DNA of 26,955 bases from CAZKFN01 sp964552035 (GTDB lineage: Bacteria > Bacteroidota > Bacteroidia > Flavobacteriales_E > Vicingaceae), in the NCBI GenBank assembly GCA_964552035.1, contig CAZKFN010000022.1, positions 1-26,955 of the forward strand, in the 5' to 3' direction. The notes under the pieces are model-generated. The model was given only the letters and a program-made list of their open reading frames with translations. It ran no database searches and was not told the DNA's origin. Below are positions 1 to 7,121 of the stretch, piece by piece. Within the stretch, counting starts at the first letter, position 1, and each line of letters starts with the position of its first letter. The position numbers and the translations under genes are program-made.

Positions 1-36
1 ACCGAAAAATAATACTGATATTTCAGTTGCCTTACT

Positions 37-450
37 TTATATATCGATAATACTGAAATAAGCAATTGCATAATAGGCAGCCCAACCAAAGAAAGCAATT
101 AGAATAATCCACATCCAGCTAGGAATACTTTGTGGTGTTTCACTACCTTCTATATTAAATTTTTGTAAATCTCCTTTATCATAAGCATTAATCATTAAAG
201 GCATACTCCCATCTACAACCTCATTATTACTTATTCCTTCTATATCAATAGCAGGACCATTTCTTACAAAGAAATTAATAGTTTTTATCCCTTCTCTTCC
301 TGTCGGAGATTGGCTTATTATTTTAAGAGTGTGTTCTCCGTCAGTTAATTTATGGGTGTTGAGCTCAAATTGAACGGGAGTAGATAGCTCAGCAATGGGT
401 TGAACTTCATTGTCGATGAAGAGTTTTACTTTACATGATTGGTTTTCCAT
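37..450 (-). CDS. Oxidase-operon protein with Ig-like N-terminal region and C-terminal membrane helix
   Basis: Last visible gene of the cbb3-type oxidase operon; its start lies one base after the stop of the preceding gene, so translation is probably coupled. The 137-residue product begins with about 100 residues rich in beta-type hydrophobic alternation (for example VKLFIDNEVQPIAEL and DGEHTLKIISQ), which resembles a bacterial Ig-like or fibronectin-like fold. It ends in one strong hydrophobic helix (about residues 110-132, starting at SWMWIILIAFFGW). There is no signal peptide at the N-terminus and no haem or metal motif. I do not recognise a named family. From its position I infer an accessory or assembly subunit of the oxidase. 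Whether the N-terminal domain is cytoplasmic or periplasmic cannot be settled from sequence. Confidence 0.7.
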   Translation of the reverse strand: MENQSCKVKLFIDNEVQPIAELSTPVQFELNTHKLTDGEHTLKIISQSPTGREGIKTINFFVRNGPAIDIEGISNNEVVDGSMPLMINAYDKGDLQKFNIEGSETPQSIPSWMWIILIAFFGWAAYYAIAYFSIIDI

Positions 451-451
451 T

Positions 452-715
452 TTAATTGTCGCTTAAGATTGAGTTTTTAATGTGATTACTGCCTTCTTCT
501 TTAGGGTGAACCAAATATTTAACAGAATAGATAAGGGTAAAAATGGTAATTATGGTCATTATGCCTATGATTACCCATTCCCAATTACTATTTGGTCCGC
601 TCCCATGAGCCATACCTTTTGTTATGCTAGGACTTTGCCTATCACAAACTGGACAAGCCAATATAAGTTGATTTATTAAAAATAATACACTAAATATAAT
701 ATACTTTCTTTTCAT
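452..715 (-). CDS. Small CxxC membrane protein of the cbb3 oxidase operon
   Basis: An 87-residue protein encoded directly after the cytochrome gene (one base between its start codon and the previous stop). It has an N-terminal hydrophobic export signal (residues about 4-20) ending in LILAC, then CPVCD, a polar Gly/Ser/His stretch (MAHGSGPNSNW), one transmembrane helix (about residues 46-67), and a charged tail. LILAC could be a lipobox or a signal peptidase I site. The CPVC pair would face the periplasm. I recall similar short proteins beside oxidase genes in Bacteroidota but no assigned function. A role in copper delivery, disulfide handling or subunit assembly is inference from CxxC and operon position only. 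Confidence 0.72.
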   Translation of the reverse strand: MKRKYIIFSVLFLINQLILACPVCDRQSPSITKGMAHGSGPNSNWEWVIIGIMTIITIFTLIYSVKYLVHPKEEGSNHIKNSILSDN

Positions 716-716
716 T

Positions 717-1736
717 TTATGACCCCATTTTACCTTCTATAATTTCTAAAATATCTTCAATTTCTTCTGTTGTTACCTCTTCTCCATCATTACCCCATGA
801 AGTTCTTTCATGATTGATAATAGCTGCAACTTCTTCTGCCGATAGATTGTTGGCTGTTCCAACAGCAGTCATCGCTGCCCATTCGGGTCGAGCATCATAA
901 CCGTTCATAATAATATCTACGTAAAGCTCTAGGTTTTTCTTATTCAATACAATATCACTACCTACTAATGGTGGGAATGCTCCTGCTAGCCCTTCACCAT
1001 TGCTTTGGTGGCAAACTTGACAAAACTGTACATAAAGTCCTTCACCATCTGCTCCTTTAGAAGCTTTGTCTAGTATTCCATCCCTTAGAGCTTCTCTTTC
1101 TTCTTTTTTATACAAAAAAGCTGGAGGCTCTTTGCCTGTCGGTAAAGGGACAATTTTTAAACTTTGTAAATAAGCAACTAGATTTAATGCCTCTTCCGTT
1201 GCAACTATTTTCCCCTTTACTCCTTTCCTATGCTCATCGGGAACCTTTACTTCTACATCTCCTTCTTCTAATTCTTCCTTTTCAACAAAAAGCCACTTGT
1301 ATGCTGGCATCACGGATTGTGCAACTACTGCTCTGGGTTGATAAAGGTGTAATAAATTCCATGCTTCAGAGGGTTGACGATTTCCAATATCGCTAAGATC
1401 TGGACCCGTACGTTCTGTTCCCATTAATGTTGCAGTGTTTCTCCACACATCCATTCTTGTGCTTTTAGCATAATCTGCAGGAATATTTGGTCGATTTCCA
1501 AAAATTTTGTCCATATCTACATTTCTAACTTGTTGGGTATGACAGGCTACACAGCCGTTGGCAATGTAACTGCGCTTACCCAGCATTTCAACTTTGCTAA
1601 GAGGCTCATCTCCAGGTAAAGGTTGGTTATTTTTTTCAATCTTTTTTGCGGGTATAATCGCAACTAAGATAGTTAAGCCTACAAAAAGTGCAAGAGCAGC
1701 ACCAAAAAGCTTTTTATGATTGTTAAAGAAATCCAT
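717..1736 (-). CDS. ccoO: cbb3-type oxidase CcoO-like cytochrome c subunit fused to a second cytochrome c domain
   Basis: Dihaem electron-entry subunit of the cbb3-type oxygen reductase, 339 residues. An N-terminal anchor helix (about residues 12-30) is followed by a CcoO domain: haem site CVACHTQQVR at residue 62, RTGPDLSDIGNR, and HLYQPRAVVAQSVMPAYKWL, which carries the probable axial Met and matches the CcoO signature. A second class I cytochrome c domain follows, with CQVCH at residue 239 and a likely Met ligand in the WAAMTAVG stretch. Classical cbb3 enzymes have a monohaem CcoO and a separate dihaem CcoP. Here one polypeptide carries CcoO plus one extra haem, and no separate CcoP is visible. 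It lies 21 bases downstream of ccoN in the same operon. Confidence 0.88.
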   Translation of the reverse strand: MDFFNNHKKLFGAALALFVGLTILVAIIPAKKIEKNNQPLPGDEPLSKVEMLGKRSYIANGCVACHTQQVRNVDMDKIFGNRPNIPADYAKSTRMDVWRNTATLMGTERTGPDLSDIGNRQPSEAWNLLHLYQPRAVVAQSVMPAYKWLFVEKEELEEGDVEVKVPDEHRKGVKGKIVATEEALNLVAYLQSLKIVPLPTGKEPPAFLYKKEEREALRDGILDKASKGADGEGLYVQFCQVCHQSNGEGLAGAFPPLVGSDIVLNKKNLELYVDIIMNGYDARPEWAAMTAVGTANNLSAEEVAAIINHERTSWGNDGEEVTTEEIEDILEIIEGKMGS

Positions 1737-1757
1737 TTTATTTATCTATTTTTTTAT

Positions 1758-3500
1758 TTAGCTTAAATTTTTACTTAACTGTTCTTTTGCTTCTAATATC
1801 TCTATAGGAGAATGTGGTACCCGTATACTTGCTTTTGATAAAACCATATCATAAAAATTATAAAGGAAGATTAAATGAGACATCCACATTAAGGAACCTC
1901 CAATAGCTCTCCATAACCAGTAGGGAGCCATCATCTCAACAGTTTCTATAAAAGGAGTAAGATTCATCCATTCCAAGCCTCTCAATGTGCCCCCATACAT
2001 CAATGGGACGGTGTAAAACATCATTCCAATTAATGCAAACCAAAAGTGAGCACCAACGGTAATATGCTTGGGCTCTCTTCCTGTTAATCTTGGAATTAAG
2101 GTATACATAAAACCCCAAAGCATAAAGGTGATAATCCCATACATCGTAAGGTGGGAGTGGGCAACTGTAAAGTCAGTAAAATGCCATATTAGATTTGTGT
2201 ATCTAAAAGCTTCTGCAGTTCCTTGCATCGAACCTGTAAAATAGAAAATAATTCCGATAAGGTAAAAAGGTAAAGTATAACTCTTAGAGAGTTTATGCCA
2301 TGAACCTTTAAAGGTCATTAAAAAGTTAGTTGTACCCGCTATTACTGGAATAATCATACCCATACTACCTATAATTGCTACCGTTTGCAGCCACCAAGGA
2401 ATAGCACTAAAAATAAAGTGATGCGTACCAATTAGGGTGTAAAATAAAATTTGAGTCCAAAAAGCTAACACTCCTAAACTATAGGAATAAATAGGTTTGT
2501 TTAATTGCTGAGGTAGAAAGTAATACATCAGTCCTAAGGAAAGTAACATAAACCACATTCCTACTCCCTGATGCATATAATAACCTTGAACAATGGTTTC
2601 TCCTAAACCGGATTGCCATGTAGGCCAATAAGCAACAAAAGCAATAGTTAAAACAAACATTAAAGCTGATACAATATACCAATTGGAAACATAAATTTCC
2701 TTTGATTTTCGGTTGGCAATGGTTTTAAGATAATTCCATAATGAAATACCAACGCCAATGCCAAATAAAGCCATAACAGGCCAAATGTATTCTCTGTATT
2801 CTCCACCGCTGTTGTTAATCCCTGCCATTAAACATATGGAGCCAATTACAACAGATGCATTAATGAGAAGGAGCGCTATATATCCACCTTTTATACTGTG
2901 AAGTTTGACGTTGCTAACTCGAGGAATAACATAATAGGCTAAACCTAACATTCCTAAAGAACCCCAACCCCAAAAAACCATATTGGTGTGTACCGGTCGT
3001 AACCTTCCAAAGCTCAACCAGCTAACATGATCCATATCTGGAGCTACCAATTTCATCCCAACATATTGACCAACCGATGTGCCTAGTACCAACCAAACTG
3101 CAGACATCCCTAGATACCATAAAATAAGCTTTGTCAGTTTAGGGTCAATGTTAGGACGAATTTGACTTTTCTTTTTACGTTCAATAAAACGCATATCTTC
3201 AGCCATAGCAACGTTGTCAATAAGCCCTTTTTTATCAGAAGGAGGCTCATTTCCCGAAAGCTCATTGCTAGCTAATGTAAATTCTAACTCCTCTTTACGT
3301 TGCTTTAATTTCTGTAATTCTTCATCACTTAGGTTTTTAAGGTTTTCCTTAAACCCATCATAACTCTTTTTAAGATGATGCTCTTTTATAGCAGATTTGG
3401 CTTTTACTACTGCAATAAATGCCCCGATTGCTACCGGGATTAAAATAAGGAAAATCGTAATTATTATTCCTGCTTCACTTAATATGCTTGATTCTTCCAT
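1758..3500 (-). CDS. ccoN: cbb3-type cytochrome c oxidase catalytic subunit I with N-terminal extension
   Basis: Haem-copper oxygen reductase subunit: reduces O2 to water and pumps protons across the inner membrane. All expected ligands are present: H171 in RLRPVHTNM (low-spin haem b), H310 in GYYMHQGVG and H360/H361 in GTHHF (CuB), H448 and H450 in VAHSHLTMYG (haem b3 and b). Y354, six residues before H360, is in the place of the cross-linked active-site tyrosine of C-family oxygen reductases. The protein (580 residues) is longer than a usual CcoN of about 470-480. The surplus is an N-terminal helix (residues about 9-31) and a charged, Lys/Glu-rich linker (about 40-120) before the oxidase core. 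First gene of the operon; a predicted promoter and three inverted repeats lie upstream. Confidence 0.93.
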   Translation of the reverse strand: MEESSILSEAGIIITIFLILIPVAIGAFIAVVKAKSAIKEHHLKKSYDGFKENLKNLSDEELQKLKQRKEELEFTLASNELSGNEPPSDKKGLIDNVAMAEDMRFIERKKKSQIRPNIDPKLTKLILWYLGMSAVWLVLGTSVGQYVGMKLVAPDMDHVSWLSFGRLRPVHTNMVFWGWGSLGMLGLAYYVIPRVSNVKLHSIKGGYIALLLINASVVIGSICLMAGINNSGGEYREYIWPVMALFGIGVGISLWNYLKTIANRKSKEIYVSNWYIVSALMFVLTIAFVAYWPTWQSGLGETIVQGYYMHQGVGMWFMLLSLGLMYYFLPQQLNKPIYSYSLGVLAFWTQILFYTLIGTHHFIFSAIPWWLQTVAIIGSMGMIIPVIAGTTNFLMTFKGSWHKLSKSYTLPFYLIGIIFYFTGSMQGTAEAFRYTNLIWHFTDFTVAHSHLTMYGIITFMLWGFMYTLIPRLTGREPKHITVGAHFWFALIGMMFYTVPLMYGGTLRGLEWMNLTPFIETVEMMAPYWLWRAIGGSLMWMSHLIFLYNFYDMVLSKASIRVPHSPIEILEAKEQLSKNLS

Positions 3501-3511
3501 AGGTTTTTACG

Positions 3512-3523
3512 GACAGTTCTGTC
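3512..3523. promoter_or_regulatory. Inverted repeat GACA-N4-TGTC, copy 1, just upstream of ccoN start
   Basis: GACAGTTCTGTC, extended by one base each side to the perfect palindrome GGACAG-TT-CTGTCC (3511-3524). It ends only about 10 bases upstream of the ccoN start codon, inside the predicted leader, so it could be an operator or, in RNA, a small hairpin over the ribosome-binding region. The same motif occurs twice more within 165 bases. Confidence 0.5.
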
Positions 3524-3620
3524 CTCTATTTAATTACAATTGATTAATTCTTTTAGCTTTGTTTAAAACTATAGTACTAATTGATTTTATTATTCTCCAA
3601 AGAACAAATAATGTTGCGGG

Positions 3621-3653
3621 CAAATATATTAAACAAATTGAATAGAGGACAAA
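3621..3653 (-). promoter_or_regulatory. Predicted Bacteroidota-type promoter of the cbb3 operon
   Basis: Reading the minus strand, TTTG (3653-3650) is followed after 21 bases by TATATTTG (3628-3621). This fits the Bacteroidota pattern of a TTTG or TTG -33 box and a TAnnTTTG -7 box with 17-23 bases between. Transcription would start near 3614-3616, giving a leader of about 115 bases before ccoN. Confidence 0.55.
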
Positions 3654-3659
3654 AATGTC
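3648..3659. promoter_or_regulatory. Inverted repeat GACA-N4-TGTC, copy 2, overlapping the -33 box
   Basis: GACA-AAAA-TGTC. Its centre is about 40 bases upstream of the predicted transcription start and it overlaps the TTTG -33 box. That is the usual place of a class II activator site for CRP/FNR-type regulators, or of a repressor blocking the promoter. Confidence 0.5.
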
Positions 3660-3672
3660 GGCTTTATTTTAA

Positions 3673-3684
3673 GACAAAGTTGTC
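3673..3684. promoter_or_regulatory. Inverted repeat GACA-N4-TGTC, copy 3, upstream of the promoter
   Basis: GACA-AAGT-TGTC, extended to AAGACA-AAGT-TGTCTT (3671-3686), a perfect six-base-arm inverted repeat with a four-base centre. It begins 25 bases from copy 2 and is centred about 65 bases upstream of the predicted start, close to a class I activator position. A further TTGTTTGTC half-site-like run follows at about 3685-3693. Confidence 0.5.
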
Positions 3685-3732
3685 TTGTTTGTCTATTTTT
3701 GAAGAAAGCCTTTATAATTTCTTAATTAATAG

Positions 3733-5457
3733 TTAATTGCAGAATCGTATGAGGGCAAGTTTTGCTTGAGAATAATTTTGTTTCTCGGCTTTCCTAAAGT
3801 AATTACAAGCTAAATCATACTCTTCTTTTTGTTGAAAAATCATACCTTTTAAAAATAATGCAGGGGCAAAATTTGGATTTATTCCTAAAGCAAGATTTAG
3901 TTTTTCATCGGCTTTATTAATTTGTTTAAGCTGTAATAATGTATAAGCCCAATTGGTATATGTGTCTGTAGATTCTTTTAATTGTGCGCTTGCTTCGTAA
4001 TCTGCTATTGCTTTATCGAATTGATTTAGCTTGTTGTATTCGTTAGCTCTATTAAAATAAGCATCTGCATGAGGCCTATGAGCTATGGCATGGGTATAAT
4101 CGGCTAAGGCCTCTTGAGAATTACCCATTTGACTGTATAGGTTTCCCCTATTGGAAAGTGCATCGGCATAATACGGTTTAAGCTCTACAGCAGAATTAAA
4201 AAGTTCAAAAGCTTCCTTAGTATTTCCATTTTCTAATTGATAAGAGCCTAAATTATTATATGCCTGTGCTACTTTGGGATATTTGTGAATTACATCTTCC
4301 CAAATTAAACCATCATTGGCCCAAACTTTTGTTCTTTGAAAGGATAAAATTAGAAAGATTACGGCAATACCGGCACTTAAAATGGAAGGCAACTTTATCT
4401 TTTTACCTTTAAGGAAACTATATAGGATTAGAAAGAATCCCAGCATTGGTAGATAAACATATCTGTCGGTTGTTAATTGGTTGCCTACAGGGATTAATTG
4501 CACGACGATAGCAATTGTTAATAGATAGAAAAGAGTACCAAAAACTAAGAGGGAGTTTTCTCTCTTCTTCCATACGATGAAAAGTAAAATTAATAACATA
4601 GGTAAACTGAAATAGTATACAATTGGAAGGTAGACCTCCACTTCTGGATATGGATAAAAGGCTGAAAGCTCAAAAGGGGCTATCCACTTTAAAGGATAGA
4701 ATAAAAAGGAATAGCTAATCAGAAAGACTCGTTCAAACCAATTAAACTGAACAGATAAATCGGATAAATGTCCAACAGATTCTCTACTGTAAATAGTAAT
4801 TAATCCAAAAACAAAAGAAAGCGCAAAAAAAGGCAACTTATTGATAAAATCTTTAAGAATAATTTTTTTATTTTGAAAGTAATCCATAGCCAGAAGTACC
4901 ATAGGTAGGGTAACGGCTGTGGATTTAGAAAATAAAGACAATAAAAAAAGAAGAAGCGTGATGTAATATGCTTTAGAATAACCTAAAGTAAAATTTCTAT
5001 AATAAATGAGAGCTAGTAGATAAAAACAGCTGTAGGTAAGATTGCTAAAAGCCGAAACCCAAGAGACACTTTCTACCTGCATAGGATGTAAAGCAAAGAT
5101 GCTTGCAAATAATAAAGCATAACTTTCATTTAACTTGAGTTTTTTTAAAAGTAGATAAACTAAAACAATATTTAACAAATGAAAAAGCAAACTGAGGACA
5201 TGAAAATTATACGCTTCTTTTCCCAAAAAAGTGTATGTGAGTGCATAGAAAAAAGTGGTCAGTGGTTGATACATTCCAACGGAAGTAGAAGAGAAAATGG
5301 CTTTAATAGAACTTGCATTTACTGCTCTTATATTAGGATTTTCTACTACTTGCTCGTAATCATCTAGGTGGGTGAAGCCATGCTCTAAGGAAGTAAGATA
5401 AGTAGCAATGGTTACTATTAATATGAAAAGAATCCCATATTTTTTTAGCTGCTGCAT
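3733..5457 (-). CDS. Polytopic membrane protein with TPR tail, TMTC/glycosyltransferase-like
   Basis: A 574-residue inner-membrane protein. A first helix (about residues 7-23) is followed by a luminal/periplasmic acidic motif FTHLDDYEQVVENPNI (D32 D33), then YQPLTTFFYAL, the conserved-looking ALHPMQVESVSWVSA, and roughly ten further hydrophobic segments up to about residue 375. The C-terminal part (about 390-570) holds five or so tetratricopeptide repeats (e.g. AYNNLGSYQLENGNTKEAF, ALSNRGNLYSQMGNSQEAL). This architecture - Asp-Asp motif, multi-pass membrane core, TPR tail - is that of TMTC-type and related polyprenyl-phosphate-sugar-dependent glycosyltransferases. The substrate is unknown. 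It stands alone, transcribed toward the oxidase operon; no clear promoter is visible in the 65-base gap upstream. Confidence 0.75.
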   Translation of the reverse strand: MQQLKKYGILFILIVTIATYLTSLEHGFTHLDDYEQVVENPNIRAVNASSIKAIFSSTSVGMYQPLTTFFYALTYTFLGKEAYNFHVLSLLFHLLNIVLVYLLLKKLKLNESYALLFASIFALHPMQVESVSWVSAFSNLTYSCFYLLALIYYRNFTLGYSKAYYITLLLFLLSLFSKSTAVTLPMVLLAMDYFQNKKIILKDFINKLPFFALSFVFGLITIYSRESVGHLSDLSVQFNWFERVFLISYSFLFYPLKWIAPFELSAFYPYPEVEVYLPIVYYFSLPMLLILLFIVWKKRENSLLVFGTLFYLLTIAIVVQLIPVGNQLTTDRYVYLPMLGFFLILYSFLKGKKIKLPSILSAGIAVIFLILSFQRTKVWANDGLIWEDVIHKYPKVAQAYNNLGSYQLENGNTKEAFELFNSAVELKPYYADALSNRGNLYSQMGNSQEALADYTHAIAHRPHADAYFNRANEYNKLNQFDKAIADYEASAQLKESTDTYTNWAYTLLQLKQINKADEKLNLALGINPNFAPALFLKGMIFQQKEEYDLACNYFRKAEKQNYSQAKLALIRFCN

Positions 5458-5522
5458 AGGATAAAGTTAATCCATTAATTCGTTATTTCTTTGATCGTTA
5501 CAAATCTTAGGATTTTTAGAAC

Positions 5523-6533
5523 TCATTTTTCGCTAATTTCATAAAAAGAAAGTAGTTTTTCTACCATCTTTTTTGAACCTAATATAGTGGGCACTCTTTG
5601 ATGTAATTCTTTGGGATTAATGTTCAATATGTTCTCTTTTCCTGTTGTGGCAATCCCACCTGCTTGTTCCGTTAAAAAGGCCATAGGATTGCATTCATAA
5701 AGAAGCCTTAGCTTACCTTCTGGATTCATAGTTGTTTCAGGATAAATAAAAATTCCTCCTTTAATAAGGTTTCTATGAAAATCTGCTACCATAGAACCTA
5801 TATATCTAGCAGAGTAAGGGCGCTGACTAGAAGGGTCAACTTCTTTGCAGTAGGCTACATAGTCATTTATGGCTTGAGAACAAAAATTTAAATTTCCTTC
5901 ATTGATAGAATATATTGATCCGTTGTCAGGAATAGTTAAATTAGGGTGAGAAAGGCAATATTCACCAATAGAAGGGTCTAAAGTGAAACCATTTACACCA
6001 TTCCCAGTGGTATAAACCAACATGGTTGAAGAACCATAGATGACATATCCTGCTGCAATTTGTTCTTTTCCCTTTTGTAGAAAATCTTCAAGCTCTGCCA
6101 TAGAACCAACTTTAGATCTTCTTCTATAAATACTGAAAATTGTACCAATAGAAGCATTAACATCTATATTAGAAGAACCATCTAAAGGGTCAAAAGTGAC
6201 GATGTATTTTCCATTTTTAGAACGTTCATTGTCAAAGGCGACAAAGTTTTCATTTTCTTCAGAGGCAATTCCACAAGCTTCACCACCACTCCTGAATGCA
6301 GATATAAATTGATTATCTGCATAAACATCTAACTTTTGTTGAGTCTCTCCTTGAACATTCTCTTGTTCGGCTGAACCTAAAATATCTACTAAACCTGCTT
6401 TGTTGACTTCTCTATTGATAATTTTTGATGCAATTACAATGTCATTTAGCAAGTTGCTTAACTCTCCCGTTGCAAATGGAAAATCATCTTGACGTTCCAT
6501 AATGAATTCACTCAGTGTTTTAACCCCTCTCAT
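5523..6533 (-). CDS. fbp: Fructose-1,6-bisphosphatase, class I
   Basis: Gluconeogenic enzyme hydrolysing fructose 1,6-bisphosphate to fructose 6-phosphate in the cytosol. The 336-residue length is normal for class I. The metal-binding signature DPLDGSSNID begins at residue 115, followed by NASIGTIFSIYRR. Further family blocks are SARYIGSMVADFHRNL and GKLRLLYECNPMAFLTEQAGG, the substrate-binding region with the typical Glu-Cys-Asn-Pro. Transcribed divergently from the acetyltransferase - aspartate kinase pair, a neighbourhood I recall from Flavobacteriia. The start MRGVKTLSEF fits the usual N-terminus. Confidence 0.95.
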   Translation of the reverse strand: MRGVKTLSEFIMERQDDFPFATGELSNLLNDIVIASKIINREVNKAGLVDILGSAEQENVQGETQQKLDVYADNQFISAFRSGGEACGIASEENENFVAFDNERSKNGKYIVTFDPLDGSSNIDVNASIGTIFSIYRRRSKVGSMAELEDFLQKGKEQIAAGYVIYGSSTMLVYTTGNGVNGFTLDPSIGEYCLSHPNLTIPDNGSIYSINEGNLNFCSQAINDYVAYCKEVDPSSQRPYSARYIGSMVADFHRNLIKGGIFIYPETTMNPEGKLRLLYECNPMAFLTEQAGGIATTGKENILNINPKELHQRVPTILGSKKMVEKLLSFYEISEK

Positions 6534-6556
6534 TCGTATAGTATTTAATTTAATTG

Positions 6557-6564
6557 CAAAAATA
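6557..6564 (-). promoter_or_regulatory. Candidate -7 box for fbp
   Basis: The minus strand reads TATTTTTG, matching TAnnTTTG, and would start transcription about 18 bases before the fbp ATG. No well-spaced -33 box was found (the nearest TTTG is 25 bases away). Confidence 0.3.
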
Positions 6565-6598
6565 CAAATATCGTAAAGAGAATAAGATACAAAAACAT

Positions 6599-6633
6599 TT
6601 TGTAAGATATAATCCCTAGCTTACTTACATTTG
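6599..6633 (+). promoter_or_regulatory. Candidate promoter of the GNAT - lysC pair
   Basis: TTTG (6599-6602) and TACATTTG (6626-6633), separated by 23 bases, at the upper end of the Bacteroidota range. The -7 box ends six bases before the ATG at 6640, so the predicted transcript would begin at or within one or two bases of the start codon. Confidence 0.42.
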
Positions 6634-6639
6634 CAAATC

Positions 6640-7113
6640 ATGAGTCAAAAGTTTATTATCCGAGCTGGAGAAAAGAAAGATTGCGCCGCTTTATTGAACT
6701 TAATACAAGAGTTGGCCCTTTATGAAAAGGCAGCTAATGAAGTGGAAGTTACCTTAGCTATATTGGAAGAAGATGGCTTTGGGAAAGATCCTGCCTATCA
6801 ATTGATAGTTGCAGAAAAAAATAATAAGGTAATTGGCATTGCTTTATTTTATGAAAAATATTCTACATGGAAAGGGCGTTCTATTTATTTAGAAGATTTA
6901 ATAGTTACTGAAAAGGAAAGGGGAATAGGAGCGGGTCGCGCACTTTTTGAAGCAGTAATTCAAGAAGCAAAAAGAAGAAATAGCGGACGAATGGAATGGC
7001 AAGTTCTGGATTGGAATGAACCGGCAATTCAGTTTTACAAAACTGCTGGAGCTGAATTGGACGGAGAATGGATAAACGGTAAATTTAGAAGAGAGCAACT
7101 TCAAAAGTTTTAA
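6640..7113 (+). CDS. GNAT-family N-acetyltransferase
   Basis: A 157-residue GCN5-related acetyltransferase. Core motifs: VIGIALFYEKYSTWKGRSIY (strand 4 region), EDLIVTEKERGIGAGRALF (motif A, acetyl-CoA pyrophosphate loop R-G-I-G-A-G), and EWQVLDWNEPAIQFYKTAGA (motif B). The WQVLDWNEPAIQFY block resembles diamine (spermidine/spermine-type) and thialysine acetyltransferases, so an amine substrate is plausible but unproven. I chose ATG 6640 rather than an in-frame TTG at 6631, because the TTG lies inside the predicted -7 box and MSQKFIIRAGEKKD is a typical GNAT N-terminus. Aspartate kinase follows after eight bases, so the two are very probably co-transcribed. Confidence 0.88.
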   Translation: MSQKFIIRAGEKKDCAALLNLIQELALYEKAANEVEVTLAILEEDGFGKDPAYQLIVAEKNNKVIGIALFYEKYSTWKGRSIYLEDLIVTEKERGIGAGRALFEAVIQEAKRRNSGRMEWQVLDWNEPAIQFYKTAGAELDGEWINGKFRREQLQKF

Positions 7114-7121
7114 TAAGAAAA

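Noticed and set aside
1758..3500. Nitric oxide reductase instead of oxygen reductase
   Set aside because: The active-site Tyr six residues before the His-His pair is present, the NorB-type Glu after the helix VI His is absent, and the next gene is CcoO-like.
6631..6639. TTG start for the acetyltransferase
   Set aside because: Adds only three residues, overlaps the predicted -7 box, and the ATG at 6640 gives the normal GNAT N-terminus.
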